Assembly: GCA_024663395.1 (NCBI GenBank)
Contig: JANFAH010000001.1
Coordinates: forward strand, 4,030,001-4,094,000
Direction: 5' to 3'
DNA from: Pisolithus tinctorius
Lineage: Eukaryota > Basidiomycota > Agaricomycetes > Boletales > Pisolithaceae
Length of the DNA stretch: 64,000 nt
Shown here: positions 35,382 to 47,968 of the stretch, piece after piece
Layout of the letters: the number at the start of each line of letters is the position of its first letter
Position numbering within the stretch: the stretch's first letter is position 1
Notes under the pieces: model-generated
What the model was told of the DNA's origin: nothing
Databases searched by the model: none
What the model saw: the letters and a program-made list of their open reading frames with translations, nothing else
Translations under genes and position numbers: made by a program

Positions 35382-38300
35382 TCAAATTTGGAATCTTTTC
35401 TCGATCACTTGGCCCTTTAATTTGTAACCATTGGCTGTGAATAACTTTGAATGCAAGAATGGCGATGTATCGTAGATATCGTGCTCCTTGGCCTATCAAA
35501 TCATGTGAGTGGCACTACATCAATAAAAATACTCCGCTTACGCGTTCGTCGAGTTGAGATACGTTGATGGTTACTAGCTCGGGTTGCTCATGTTTTTGCA
35601 GCTGATGGAAACGAGCCTTGTCCTTGACCAGTTGTCCAAGAATGAAAGCCAGTAGTTCTTCATAGTCCCGGGCCTGAGTAAGGTACTTGCGAAAGCCCTG
35701 CGAGTCCAAGGGTTGTCAGCAGGTGTTTTTTATACGCTTCACATTTGCTTACTCTCTCAAGAGTTTTCTTAATGGACATCTTCTGTGCACTTACGAAACT
35801 ACCCACGGCAACAGAGATGGCCAGATCAATATCATCCGAGCGTACATACTCCCTAAGAGACATCTTCGCGCTGGCCTCGGCCATGCGGATCATACTTTCC
35901 AGGTGGCGGATGGTGATGGGGTACGAGCCAGTTGCCATTGACTCCCGCCGAAGATCAGCAAACAGCCGTGATAACTTCTCTTGGTCCATATCGTACAGCT
36001 TGGGGCGGATTTTCTCTCGGGCGTACATGATATACTTCCGGAGAAAGTCCTGCGGAATGAGCTGCCATATAATAATGAGCATCAGCACACTCCACGTTGC
36101 TAACCTCACGTACGTCTGCATCAAGAGTAGTTCCAACGTCCATCTCCTCCTTCCCGGGCTCAAAGTTGGGGTGGCTCCGGAGGTGGCTTCCTACCACAAA
36201 ACGAGCGAGGAGCTCGTCTTGAACGGGATCAACTGTGTCCTTTACCACACACAACACGTCAAAACGTGACAAGATGGGCTCCGTGAGTTCCACGTTTTGT
36301 TGAAAGGGGATCGTTGGGTTATACCGCCCTCTAACAGGGTTGGCAGCAGCAATAATTGCACACCGCGCTTGAAGAGTAGTCACAATACCAGCCTTGGAAA
36401 TCGAGATCGATTGCTGCTCCATTGCTTCGTGGATCGAAGTGCGATCAGCGTCGTTCATCTTGTCAAACTCGTCAATAAGGCAAGTCCCCTTATCTGCCAG
36501 AACAAGTGCTCCGCCTTCGAGTGTCCATTCACGAGTAATAGGGTCCTTGCGCACGCTCGCGGTCAAACCGACAGCAGATGCGCCCTGTCCAGTGGCAAAG
36601 ACGGAGCGGTGCGCGGTTTTCTCAACATACTTCAAGAACTGTGACTTTGCCGTACCAGGGTCCCCCAGTAACAAAATGTTGATGTCGCCACGGATGCGAT
36701 GCTTTCGTTTGACGTCTTTCGGGACACCGCCGAAGAGCGACAACGCTATAGCAGTCTTAATGTTCTCGTGGCCGTAAATGGAGGGTGCAATCGACTTGAT
36801 GATCCTTTTGCGGATACGCTCGTCGCGGGCGGCCACACGGATATCCTTCTCGTCCTCCTCCGTCAGCCTAAATGCCGCAAACAGATCCTCTTTTTTATTG
36901 ATGTGATTTGCCTCGATCACAGTAGAAAAGACGGGGAATCCATTTTTGGAGTTGAGGGATGCATCGAAATTGTTCCGATATATACCAGTTACTTCCTACA
37001 AGACCGTGAAATTTATATTGAGGTAGCATGCAGGCGACTTACAATTTCCTCGCCAGGTTTAGCGCTGTCGATAAGGTCCCAAAGAAGGATGACTTCCCGG
37101 TGCCTTGGCAAACGACCGGGTGGAACTGACCCCGGCGACTCCTGCAAAGTCATTTTTTGATAATTACGATATACGGTCTGTGAGTAAGGGTTCAGCAGGC
37201 GGTTTGCTCAGTCCTCCCGGCCGACTTACTTGCTCGGAGTTCACTGGGAAAGGACCCTTGCTTTCACAGTTGGGACAATAACTGATTTTAACCTCCTTGG
37301 TTGCATCTTGGTAGAAGGGACCGAGCACCGCGCCGCATTTGCGGCAGTCAAATTTAACGTACTTCAGTTGAGGGAATACGCCACTTCGACGTGTAACGAC
37401 ACCTGAGACGCGAACGAGGGTGTTTAAATTTGAGCGCCGAAGATCTCGCAGTGATGAGCTAAGAGGAAGATCCGCGATGCGAACATGGACCTCCGAGTGA
37501 ATACGCTCATAAGACGGGTAATAAACGAGAATTGCGTTCAATGCAACCTCGTCAAAGATTGATAGCATAGCGGTAGGAGAATTGGTGAGGAAATAGGCCA
37601 GGATGGGCTTAGAGAGCGCTAGGTGAAGGTATGAAACTTCCAGCGATTCCGCATTGGCTAGGAGAGGTGTTAGGCGATACGTGGAGACAGCGAACACAAT
37701 ACTTACTTTCACCCAGGTTACGAATGCGTTGACCATACACGGAGTTACCATTGTCATCAACGTAGGTCATTAAAAATTGACGGAAGTGTTTGACGATCGA
37801 GCGGCGGACACGGTCATTTGCTATCCACTCTGCAATTGACTTCGCTTTGATATCGCTTAATTGCTCCAGGGGAATTTCCTGCCGTTCGGACTGTTAGCAC
37901 CTTGCAGCCACCAAAGTTCAAAGAGACAAACGTCGTCCATGCCATCAACGTCGTCAAGATCCCGTCGTTCATCATATTGTCGCCGGGTGCGGCGCCTCAT
38001 CCTGGCCACTCCGAGCCCGCCATCCAAAATATCCTCATCATCTATATCGTCACTCTGCAAAAACTGAGGAGCCCTGCTACGGGCTGCGGCACGTGCCCCC
38101 CGCACGCCAGTGCGCTCTAACCGATCTCTACGATCCATCTGCGCTTCTGCAGCCCTACGTGCAGCTGCTGACATTGCCTCGTAGTCCCCTACATCATCGA
38201 TGGCTTGGTCGGAATAGTGGTCCAAGAATTCATTGGGTGCATAATCGCTTCGAATAACCAAATCAGAGCTTTGATAATTTGGAAGGCATAAAGCTTACCC

Positions 38301-38584
38301 CTCCATATCTGCCCCAAAAAGATCTTCTCCATCCTCGTCCTCCTCATCATCTCCTAAGTCTTTCACAACTTCACTCTCCTCCAGGTTGTCGTCCGTGTCC
38401 GAAAAAGGCGCAGGGGGTGAAGATGGAGGTAGGGAAGACTCGGAGTCTCTCCGTTGTGGTGATGGCTGCGGTGCGGGCGAACTACTGGGAATTGGGGGAG
38501 AGCGAGCACGTTTAGACCCTCTTTGTGTTTGAGACTGTGCGACATCAGATTTGTTCCATTGAGATTGTACAAAATGCGTACCAT
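35382..38584 (-). CDS. MCM2: DNA replication licensing factor MCM2
   Basis: Ten exons splice to 915 residues with closed phases. MCM2 is a subunit of the MCM2-7 replicative helicase. The zinc finger is CRKCGAVLG ... YCPNCES, the Walker A loop is [20 protein letters not shown], Walker B is CLIDEFDKM and the arginine finger is LSRFDVL. The acidic N-terminal tail ([23 protein letters not shown]) is typical of MCM2 and is a likely histone and kinase target. The best start is an ATG at 38582-38584 whose first coding exon is just that codon, joined over intron 38535-38581 to [14 protein letters not shown]. Other introns include 38248-38298, 37879-37931, 37658-37706, 36062-36113 and 35493-35541. A double MluI-box palindrome lies 33-48 bp upstream. 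Confidence 0.95.
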
Positions 38585-38616
38585 GATGTACAACGATGAC
38601 TGTAGAAAGAACTGCA

Positions 38617-38632
38617 ACGCGTCGCGACGCGT
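38617..38632. promoter_or_regulatory. Double MluI cell-cycle box (MCB) palindrome
   Basis: The 16-bp ACGCGTCGCGACGCGT is a perfect palindrome made of two ACGCGT boxes (38617-38622 and 38627-38632) around CGCG. It lies 33-48 bp upstream of the MCM2 start and 79-94 bp upstream of the DUF3128 start, within their 126-bp shared promoter. ACGCGT is the binding site of the G1/S factor MBF in fungi. Confidence 0.8.
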
Positions 38633-38710
38633 CTAATTCTGATCGGAGTGTGAAAAACCGCGTCTTATCAGATAGAAAATATTTTATTTATAAAAATTAA
38701 TCATTTTTAG

Positions 38711-39211
38711 ATGCCTATCGACTTCCAAACTGCAGTCAGTCAGGAGGAGCAGCGCCTGCGGGAACTGCACCCAACCGTGGACCACATCCCTGGGTGTGTG
38801 AGTCTGCTGGACGGTTTTTTGATGTGCCATGGTATGTAGACATTCGTTTTCCTTCCCCACCCCATGGTTGACAAGTGATCAGTTCTAAACGCTCAATTCA
38901 AATCTCTGTACAGATACGGGCGTATGTCGGAATGCGGTGATAAACTCGAAGCTTTCAAGTTTTGCTTGAGCCTCAAGTCGATGCATCCAGAACAGAAGAG
39001 GGACGCTTGGATCCGTCATCGAGCAGAGGAATGGGCTTCCAAGCGTCTGGGCAAGAGCAGCGAAAATATTTGGGAAATGCGAGCGTAGGGCTCTCTCAGT
39101 TGTAGCCCTTCCTCCTATCTCACTGACGGTCTGCGCGGTAGTGAACCACTGCAAAATTGGCCACCCACACTCCCAGACGACGCGATGCGGAATACCGATA
39201 GCATCCCCTGA
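38711..39211 (+). CDS. DUF3128 / Emi1-like small mitochondrial-type protein
   Basis: Three exons (introns 38832-38882 and 39085-39141) give 130 residues. The layout C-x9-C (CVSLLDGFLMC), then YRYGRMSECGDKLEAFKFC with a second C-x9-C pair, is that of the DUF3128 family, which includes yeast Emi1. Such proteins are thought to be soluble and mitochondrial and are probably Mia40 clients; the exact role is not established here. It ends EPLQNWPPTLPDDAMRNTDS IP. Without the last splice the frame would stop at MRA, so the third exon is chosen because it restores the family-like proline-rich end. The gene shares a 126-bp promoter with MCM2. Confidence 0.82.
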
Positions 39212-39841
39212 ATATGTTAGGGCTATGTGTTCCTGGGCATGCCAAATTGTTCAATTGTGAACCGCACACTGATCTTCTACGCGTATCTATGGCATCTGGC
39301 TGCTTCTGTCCGATCGTACTCGCATTCTTATTACCATACTCTGTCTATAGCCACCTCTGAATGCGCGTATTCTCCCGATGCCAACCCCCGAAGACCCCAT
39401 GCTGGACGAAACGTACAATCTACTAGAAAAACCAGAAAAGAAGCGTTGTGCATCAGCATGAGCTGTTGGCTCGGTCACATCCGAGTGTACTTTAAACACC
39501 TGAGCGGGTAGTATTCCCAGTTGACAATCCACAGGGAGTGCCCGGGTACCAGCACCGACAACGATAGTACACCCAAGTCTATTTGAAGTGTCGCAAACGG
39601 CGGCGATCCTAATTGCCTTGCGGTTTTTGATATATCGTGTCCTCAGCCAGTTGACCCAGATGTCCACCGGGAGTCCCGGAACCGGAGACGAACACTGGTT
39701 ATGATCGTACGCTCAAAGCCGAATGTGGGCTATACTAAGGAGTAATCATAGACAAGTCGTGACGACAAAATGGGAATCAAAAAGTAATTCACCAAGAACT
39801 TGAAGAGTTGTACAGAGAGCGCGACCCAGAGACCCCGCTCT
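39212..39841. other. Convergent intergenic region
   Basis: About 630 bp separates the stops of the DUF3128 gene and the formate/nitrite transporter gene. A minus-strand open frame (39287-39667) has no recognisable motif and is not called. Confidence 0.45.
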
Positions 39842-41232
39842 TTACCTTCCTTCAGAAGATGTCGAATCCCCGGTATTCTTGTGATCCGTCTGTCCCTCCT
39901 CCGCATCGCTCAATCCTCCAGCTTTGTAGTCACCAAGGTAGAAGTAAACTGCTGGAAGGCCCACTAATAGGCCACCAACAATGTTTCCGAGGTACGATGC
40001 TATCAAGGACCTTGGAGCAAAGTAAGTAGTGGGGGTAGCTTCGTATTCACCAATACCCACTTTTTAATGTAATAAGCTGTAGTCAACTATAGAGTCGTCA
40101 GCAGGAAGTGGATACATATATCAACAAATTTCCATACATTGGCATGGAGCATGATTCCTAGTGGTAAGGAGAACATATTCGCGATCACTACGAAATGCTG
40201 TTAGCTGCGCCCAAACGAATTTTGCTCTTGCGTATACCGTGGTCGAATCCACACGCAACGAATACCTGTAGACGTGGTAATGAAAATGATCAACCTACAA
40301 TGTGAACAGAAAGGCTTGCCGGCGTACCCATATTGGGAACCAAGTGGCGATGATTTTCGAGATGGTGTCCCTGGCACCTGTTGCTTGCTGAGACCAGTCA
40401 ACCTATCATCATGGACATGATCCTAGAATGGCTCACCCAAACAGCAATGCAAACCAGCCAATTACAACCGATTCCCCTAAGGAATATCTGGTACCACGCG
40501 GGGGTCACAGCTTTAGTGCTATGGAGTAATCACAAATTAGCGACAAAAAGAAAAAGAAAAAGAAAACCTACACAGCGAAGTTCCTGATGTAGGTAGCATA
40601 GGGATCATCAACGACCAGACCGTCATCTAAAATACATCTCAGCCATTCCAAGTTCCGAATGAGGAGATTTGAAAGAACATTTAGCAAGGACGGCAGCAAA
40701 AAAAAGACTTCCAACAAGGTTTCCAAAAGTGACTAAAATCACCGAGTAAGCAGTACCATTCGATGGATCGGAAAACCTTACAGACCAATGATCCAATTGA
40801 CGGGTATACTCCACCAGGGCAGTGCACCCTTGAGAACGGCCATGGGGAAAATCTACTGGTCGATGAAGGAATGATCAGGATTTCACTGCTGAGCACATAC
40901 CATCATGTTGCTGGTCAGGAGATCAAGACCCTGGAGGACAATCCTGCAGGAATATTAAGTGGGTGTTGGAAAACATATAAGTGAACCTACATGACGAGAC
41001 CAACCGGGAAAAGGAAACCACCCAGGACCTTGACAATTCCCGGGTTAGAAGTGGTCAACGAAGGTGAACCGCCCGTCATTATAAGGTCAAAGAGACCACC
41101 GAACGAAAGCATGACGCCAGCGAGAACTGCTTTGAAGAACGTCTTGTCATGACGAGTGTTATGTTTGCTAACGGCTTGCTGGATGAGGTTAACAGCGACC
41201 TCAGCAGGATTGAGAGTGGCGGGCGGGTCCAT
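39842..41232 (-). CDS. Formate/nitrite transporter family protein
   Basis: About nine exons encode a polytopic membrane protein of about 300-330 residues. FNT proteins form pentameric channels that carry formate, nitrite or related small anions. The start is [20 protein letters not shown]. Transmembrane segments are visible in [90 protein letters not shown] and [19 protein letters not shown]. The core is followed by [20 protein letters not shown] and a hydrophilic tail with an acidic end. The junction joining HAN... to [13 protein letters not shown] near 40060-40120 is uncertain. One intron has a long polypyrimidine run (seen as AAAAAG repeats near 40545-40565). A TATATA lies about 87 bp upstream. 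Confidence 0.88.
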
Positions 41233-43008
41233 CACTTCGAACGCTTGGTAGCGGACAAGATGATGAACTTATGGGATAGATGGCAGTCCGGAGGACCTCG
41301 CTGAGAAATAGCTGTTCCTATATAGGGGCTCGCATCTGGTCAGCGAGGGGACACGGGAATCGCGTTTCCTAAGTTGACGTGCTGGTCAGTTATTGGAATC
41401 CCGTTTCCTGAAAGATAAGAAACTGCACCATGTGATACATCGGTTGCTTCTGGAAGCAGAGGATATAAGTATTGCCATCATGTCCATCATGTCCGATTCA
41501 GGCTTGTCGCGAAGTAAATTAACCGCTTCGACATGCATGTAATCAGTGTCGCCCACAATGTGGCACACGTCTGGTGGTCCCTGTAGGCTTATCATCGGTT
41601 ATCTTCTTCACACTACTTGTCACGGCCTACAAGATGTCTGAACCGTCGATCGGCAAAACTACCCGAGGGGAGTACCAGCCCATACCAATTTGCGTTTGGA
41701 AGTGATTTGTCGCAAGGCTCCTTTGCGCTCACTAAGACACTTGTTGGCCAATGAGGGGGCTCGCTCAACTGCGAAAGAGCTGTTAACAGCCGCGTCGCCT
41801 GGTTGTTTCTCAGACGCTGCCAGGGGACAGAAAAGTATTGGGTGTCGTGTATTTCGCATATTAGCGTAAATTTACCATTCAGAGCTAGTACGGCAGAAGC
41901 AACCCGTATTTCACCACTCGACCTTGACTCGACCTCTTATCAATTCTCTTTTCAATTCGGCTGTGCCATTGGTTGCCATCAGTTGCCATTCCTCTCCAAC
42001 AATTAAATCTGAACACTCACCACAAATGGAAAAGTCAGAAACCAAATGTGCCTCTGTTTCAGGTTCCCTCACAGCCCTTCCGCTGCTCGCTCCCAGCAGG
42101 TTAGAGAAATAAAGTTGTATTGAGTTTGAAATTCGGAAAACACCTCGGAATACACCGACACTTTCTGTTTATGCTTCCTCCCGAGGGTTTGATGGAACCT
42201 GGTGGTTGCGATGGTTTCAAAAATCCCTCAAGCTGACCAGATGGGGAGACCGCTGTGCGTACTCGAGAAGCACAGTCCTCCTCAATACTTTGTACTTTCA
42301 AAGTCGTTAGACTTCTGCGCGTCGTCTCACCTTTACTCTCGTCTTCGATTTGCCACGGTGATTACCAAAGCCCTCCGGGCGCTCCCGGCCGCAGTTGGAA
42401 AAAGCACGCAACAAAATTTTATCTATGTAGGATGGTTTGGTCAATTGTGGTATGTTTGGTCTCAGCAGGACGTACGAGCAAAGATTCTTCAATGATGTGG
42501 AGGATTGGCGGTACGCATAATGACGTGGTCCTGCAAACTTGTCTTCCGAGTGTCCAGACAGCGTCGACGATACCCAAGCGATAGAATGTTGCTATGGGGT
42601 CTGCGCTGCGGCGGGGAACAGTAGCGAAGTCGAGCGACAACCGACCCCGACCTTTGAGGCCTTTGAGGGATCGGATTTGGGTTCTGCATGCGAAGGGTGG
42701 GCGGTCTGTTTCTTCACAGCAGATGAACCGAAAGCCGCATGACTTGTAACACTTCTTCGCACAGCTCTAGCATCTGCAACGCTGCTCTCTAGCGAAGTAG
42801 CTGCTTGCAGTACAGGGGCGAAGCATCTCCCTCGCTAGGCATGTTTTAACTGTCAAAACACATAATAGCATCATACAAGTAGCAGTACATTCATGACCAC
42901 GAAGGGCATCTGCACACATCTGACAGCGCAGGCAATCATGCAAAATCACGTTGTGGTGGTCCACAACCAGGTCATCTGCATGACAATGGATAGTCTGCCG
43001 CATGTCCA
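41233..43008. other. Intergenic region, no recognised gene
   Basis: About 1.8 kb lies between the transporter start and the stop of the gene at 43009. Frames near 42100-42750 on both strands are short and lack family features. A Cys/His-rich minus-strand frame at 42767-43009 directly follows a stop codon and is not convincing as a gene. The first 100 bp are the transporter promoter. Confidence 0.45.
41319..41324. promoter_or_regulatory. TATA box candidate of the formate/nitrite transporter
   Basis: TATATA within the palindrome CCTATATAGG, about 87 bp upstream of the transporter start codon, which is on the minus strand. Confidence 0.5.
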
Positions 43009-45090
43009 TTATGATTGAAGCGAATGGGCGTCATGCGCCTTTAAGCCTCTCCAAATTGGCGTAATCGCTTGCGCGACTGTATTAGCTGCAACTTCCATAA
43101 AGCCACGGTCCACATCATCTCTGACTGCGAGCCAGACATTGCGCGCTCGCCATCGGTCAGGATGAAATCGCCTATGACTCTTCTCGACGAAGGCCTTGTA
43201 ATCCTGCAGTCGCATGTGCGATTTAACAGCATCAAAGAATGCCTCTACCGCAGACCAGTCGACATCCTCCACTGTTAGGCCCGAAGGGGCGTGTAGAACT
43301 GGCCAGGGTATATCATGAAAGGCAATCGATTCATCCGGGGAAAACTTCCAATCGTCAAATTCCTCACTTAGCATCTTATATCTCTCCAAGGCTCTGATGG
43401 GCGTCCAAGGGCCAGAATCCCAGCGCTCCCTTTGTCTTCGCTTGCGATTTTCTCGATGTCGTAGTTCTTCGTCTCGTGCGCGACGTTCGGCTTCTGCGGC
43501 CGCTCGTCTCCTTTCCTGCTCAATCGCCTCCTGTTCCCGTAGCTTTCGTTGCTCCTCGGCACGTCTTTGTTGTTCAACCCTTGTGCGCCGCTCCTCTTGC
43601 TCTGCAAGTTCACGAGCTTCTCGCAACCTCTTTTGTTCTTCCCATAGTGGACGATCCTTTTCAAGTTCGCGCATTTTGCGAATAGATTGGGCTATTTCTG
43701 CCTGTCGAGCAGCCTCCGGATCGTACGTGTTATCGGCAGCGCCTTCACTTGTTTGTTTACAGTCTGATTCGCTGGTGTCCTCTGAATCATTCTCGTCGAC
43801 TTGGATAAATCTATCAGTCCCACTTAAAATACGGAATTTATGACCAACGTACTCACCACTTGGACTAAACCCGAAGTGCAAGTTATCCCCAAAGTGGAGA
43901 TGATGACCAGGCTGACGTCTCTGACGGAATTTGGTGATTTTCTGGAATCTTTTCCTCTCTCGCGTGATATACCCGTGACTCGTCGTGTGACGAGTCCCTT
44001 CTGATGAAATGGCCCGCATGCGTTTTTTCGACAAAGCATTTTCATCGACAGAGCGGTCTTCTGATCCGACTGCACCATCGATGTCCTGAGGTGCGATGGT
44101 ATCTCCCGAAGACTACATCAGGACAAGCGTAAATGCAGCGTCGCATAGCATGACACACCTTTCCGCTTCATGCTGCATGCCGTGGGCGCGGAAACACTGG
44201 AGTCGCTGCGATCGTCCTGCATGGAGAAGCTAGCTTCCGTAGGTAGTGGTGGAGCCGGATTGTACTTGTCTTGGACCACTCTGTTCATGCGCCAACGCCA
44301 TTGTCGTTCAGCATTCAATAGCTCTCGATCGACCCACCGTCCAAATTTGCGGTTGGAGGTGAGTTTGGGCATCTCCGAGCTGTCCTCCTCGTCTACCAGC
44401 ATATCCTCTATTTCATCTTCCTCGCTGTCCTCAATCCCGGCAGAGTCATCAGAAGTATTCGATTGGGCATAGCACGAGCGCACTCTCTTTTGTGGCGCTG
44501 GGTCTGGAGAAGTACTGCGGCTGCGTTTTACTCCGGAAGGATCGAGTGCCGATGAGCTCGGGTCTTCTAGACTAACCCTAGTGATAGATGACAATTTGTT
44601 ACCACCGAAGACCGTGCACCTGTAAGCAGGGTCGAGCTTGTAGATTTCCCACTGTTCTTGGTAACAATGCACTTGTTCCCTGTGGCGGGCGTGTAAAATC
44701 CTCAAAATGAACGGAAGACACCTCGAAATACGTCTTTGCTCACCCATTTAAAACAATGAGACGTGGCCAAAATCCTTCGTCTTGCGCGCCTTCCTCGAGG
44801 CGCGCTCGTGGCACGAAACGCCAGAAGGACGCCCCTTTCGGTGTGGACTCGATCACGACGCGTTTGGGTGGCGGGAGTATATCCGTGATATTAAGCTTGC
44901 GCATATCAGGCTCTTGTCCATCGACAAGTGCAGTCTTGGGATCGAAGGACGCGAAGTGGAGGTTTGCATCTGGGAAGCGGAGCAGACGGGAGGGCTGTGA
45001 AGGATCCAAAAGGCCAGGTTGAGTACCACGGATGGTACGAAGAGCACCCGGGGGCGCCGTTGGCATGGATGACTGCGACGCCGCAGCCAT
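43009..45090 (-). CDS. Coiled-coil protein with NFKBIL1-like C-terminal motif
   Basis: Four exons (introns 44701-44743, 44578-44619, 44103-44158) give 646 residues. The N-terminal part (SRLLRFPDANLHFASFDPKT, SFWRFVPRARLEEGAQDEGF) is of unknown fold. An acidic, serine-rich middle follows. Then comes a long Glu/Arg/Ala-rich stretch (for example ERRRAAAEAERRARDEELRH) that should form a coiled coil. The C-terminus has GLTVEDVDWSAVEAFFDAVK and EKSHRRFHPDRWRARNVW, ending AANTVAQAITPIW. The R-x-H-P-D-x-W/K motif followed by a helix of this kind resembles the C-terminus of NFKBIL1-type proteins. Function is not known. The third intron uses a GAG acceptor. The gene is divergent from the GTPase gene, with starts 254 bp apart. 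Confidence 0.75.
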
Positions 45091-45344
45091 TCACTGTCGT
45101 GGACGTCTGCTCAGACCGTCATACACTGAATCTGATTACCTTTTGCGGAGAACTCTTTTTGATGATGGCTTGTCCGGATCATTATTATATAAGGACTGTG
45201 ATTACGATACTCTACATAGGATCACAAGGAACAATATTGACCGAACGTTGAAGTGCAAATTCATCGCTCTGACTCGGTGTCTGACTCATTCAATGAACAG
45301 GTTCAAACGCACTAACGGGCGCTTGGACAACCTCTGTCTTGATC

Positions 45345-47968
45345 ATGACCACCCTTCGAGACTTTCAAGCAGAGATTCAGCAAGCGCAATCTCGCGCGCT
45401 CACCAAACAGCGCGCGCAAGGCGCTACCGTGGAGACTAATGTTGACTGGCGCTCGGCTGATCGGGCAACCACCTCTGCTGGCGGAAGTCTGCAGAGCCAA
45501 ACAGTGGATGCCACATCTTCCGTTGAAGAGGATGATATCTTGGTGTGTTCATCAGTGTTATCTAGGGGTCATTGATATGCACGATGCATCTCCGCAGAAC
45601 TTCTTACTTGGTGGCGATTATGAGTCGGCGAGAAATTCATTGGCATCACTCCTGACGCGACAGAGAGGGGAGTATATCTTCCGGATAGGAGTTCGGTCAC
45701 CCACTAGCACCCTATTTTCTGGGGAACCCCTCGACAACGCTTCTGGATGGACAGGCGTCTCTCTAACGGAGGATCACATTGGGAATGCTATTTTAGGTGT
45801 CGAGAAAGTAGTGGAGGAGATAGGTGCCAAGGTGAGAGCCGCCTTTGACCTCACGAAAGCACATACACAACTCGTCTCTGGTAGGTGTCTGTATTGTTCC
45901 GTGCTGATGGTTTACACCCTCGAGCTGCTATCCTGCTTCGCCTACCACCCCTTGACATTGCTCTGACCCCGGAAGTGCGATGTGCGGTAGTAGGCAACGT
46001 CGACTCAGGCAAATCAACAACTCTCGGAGTATTGACACGAGGTAAATGGTTCGAAACTTCCCTTCCTGCCCCTAATATCTGCCAGGTACTCTCGACGATG
46101 GGAGAGGACGAGCCCGTGTCGCACTCTTCCGACATAAGCATGAGTTGGAAACAGGAAGAACATCTAGTGTCGGCATGGAGGTAAGTTCCTTCCCGGCGAT
46201 AAACTCACCTTTCATAGCATTTTCGTCAGATATTGGGATTTACTGCATCAGGAATTCCGGTGCTACCCGGGCGGATCGAGGGACAAGGTCCGGGCACGGT
46301 TCGAATCGATAGGCTTGGATGGGAGGACATCGCTGCTCAGTCAGCCAAGATTATTTCTTTCAGTGGTACGCTTTTTGCATTCTTCAGATCATCTAGTATA
46401 GAACTATCACTTTCCTAGATTTGGCAGGACATGAGAGGTATTTAAAGACAACATTGTACGGACTTACCTCAGGGGCACCATCTTGTGTAATTTTGATGGT
46501 GGGAGGGAACGCAGGCTTCATTGGGATGTCCAAAGAGCATCTAGCCATCACCCTCGCCCTAAACGTACCCGTCATCGTTTGCGTCACGAAGGTATTTACA
46601 GCCTTTATATCACAAGCTTGTACTTGATACCCTGTAGATTGACATGACACCCCCCAATGTGCTTTCCGAGACCTTAAAACAAGTAACGAAAGTTCTGAAG
46701 AGTCCGGGGTGCAGGTAGGGCCTTTTCCCTGAAGCAGCCGCGTCCACTGACACAGGGTGCTAGAAAAACACCAGTGTTGGTGAAGTCGACAGAGATCGTG
46801 ATAGAACTCGCCCAAATATTCGCGCAGAACAAGTCAGCTCTCTAAATCCTCACGGTATCCTTTGTTCATCTATTGCCAAACTAGGATTTGTCCTATTTTC
46901 AAGTTGTCCAACGTCACTGGCGAAGGATTGGATTATGTCTGTTCTGGGTATATATCTGGCGGCTTCCAACTAACCACCCCGCAGCTTCGGACATTTCTAA
47001 ACCTACTCCCCCCAAGCGAACACGATAGTGAAGCATTTGCAGTTGATCAACCGCTGGAGGTAAATATGATTCTTGAACTGTTTCTGCCGATTCTGAGGTT
47101 GCTCGAGTACTCCATTACCGAAGTATGGTCGGTACCCTACGTCGGGACGGTTGTCAATGGTATCTTGAACAGTGGCAGAGTGAAGACGGGAGACGCAATC
47201 CTATTTGGACCAGATGCGAATGGACATTTTCAGTCCACGGTTATCCGTAGTATGCAGCGTAAACGGTGAGTTACTTCTTCCAAGTCGAGGAGGAATGAAC
47301 TTACTCGTACTTACACAGTGCAGATGTGTTCTCGGCTGAAGCAGGACAGTGTGTCTCGCTGGCGCTGAAACGAGTTAAACGTGTTTCTGTAAGGAAGGGA
47401 ATGGTAATTGTGCATAAATCAGATGCACCTCCAGGAGGTGAGATCATACAGAATTCACTGCATCTCGCCACTGATGCAGAGATGTCAAAGCAACTCGTAG
47501 ATTCGAGGGACAGGTTCTCGTCTTGTAGTATGTATGTTGTTCTACTGATACTTGAGACTGATGTTCCCACAGTCATAATACCACTATGCAACCAAATTAT
47601 CAGGTACGACACATTACTATCGCGAAGCTATATTCTGACTTGTCTTCGGCAGGCTATGCTTCACTGCGGAGTTGGTATCATTCTATAGGAACACTTTTCC
47701 AACTGTTAACCTCTGTGATACACAGGCTGTACGCCAAACTGTTCGGATTGTGTCATTGGACCATCCACAAGGGGTTCTACGGACGGGTGATAGAGCTACC
47801 GTGGAGTTTGAGTTCATTTCTCGCCCGGAATTCATCAAAGTAGGCATGAAATTGCTATTCAGAGAAGGGAAAACCAAGGTAAGTGAAATATGCACTGGCA
47901 GTTATAATTCTGGAGGCGCTGACAATAACCTTCAGGGTTTGGGAGTGATTACCCGACTTCTTGGATGA
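45345..47968 (+). CDS. GTPBP1/GTPBP2-type translational GTPase
   Basis: Seventeen exons give 610 residues with every phase closed. This is an EF-Tu-like GTPase of the GTPBP1 family, linked in animals to ribosome rescue or mRNA turnover. The P-loop is [38 protein letters not shown], with G2 in [10 protein letters not shown]3 in [16 protein letters not shown], and G4 as TKID (CVTKIDMT). The second domain has [25 protein letters not shown] and the third [24 protein letters not shown]. The N-terminal 150 residues include a conserved block ending [17 protein letters not shown]. Three of its introns appear to use GAG acceptors (45924, 47107, 47481). Exon 15 is 18 nt (47653-47670). The gene is divergent from the coiled-coil gene. 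Confidence 0.93.

Noticed and set aside
39287..39667. 126-codon minus-strand open frame
   Set aside because: No recognisable motifs, no splice partners, and it lies in the 3' gap between two convergent genes.
40545..40565. AAAAAG tandem repeat as a separate repeat element
   Set aside because: It is the polypyrimidine stretch of an intron in the minus-strand transporter gene.
42767..43009. Cys/His-rich minus-strand frame that looks like a zinc finger (CLRCQMC ... HECTATC)
   Set aside because: It sits just past the stop codon of the gene at 43009, and the spacing fits no known finger. Probably chance.
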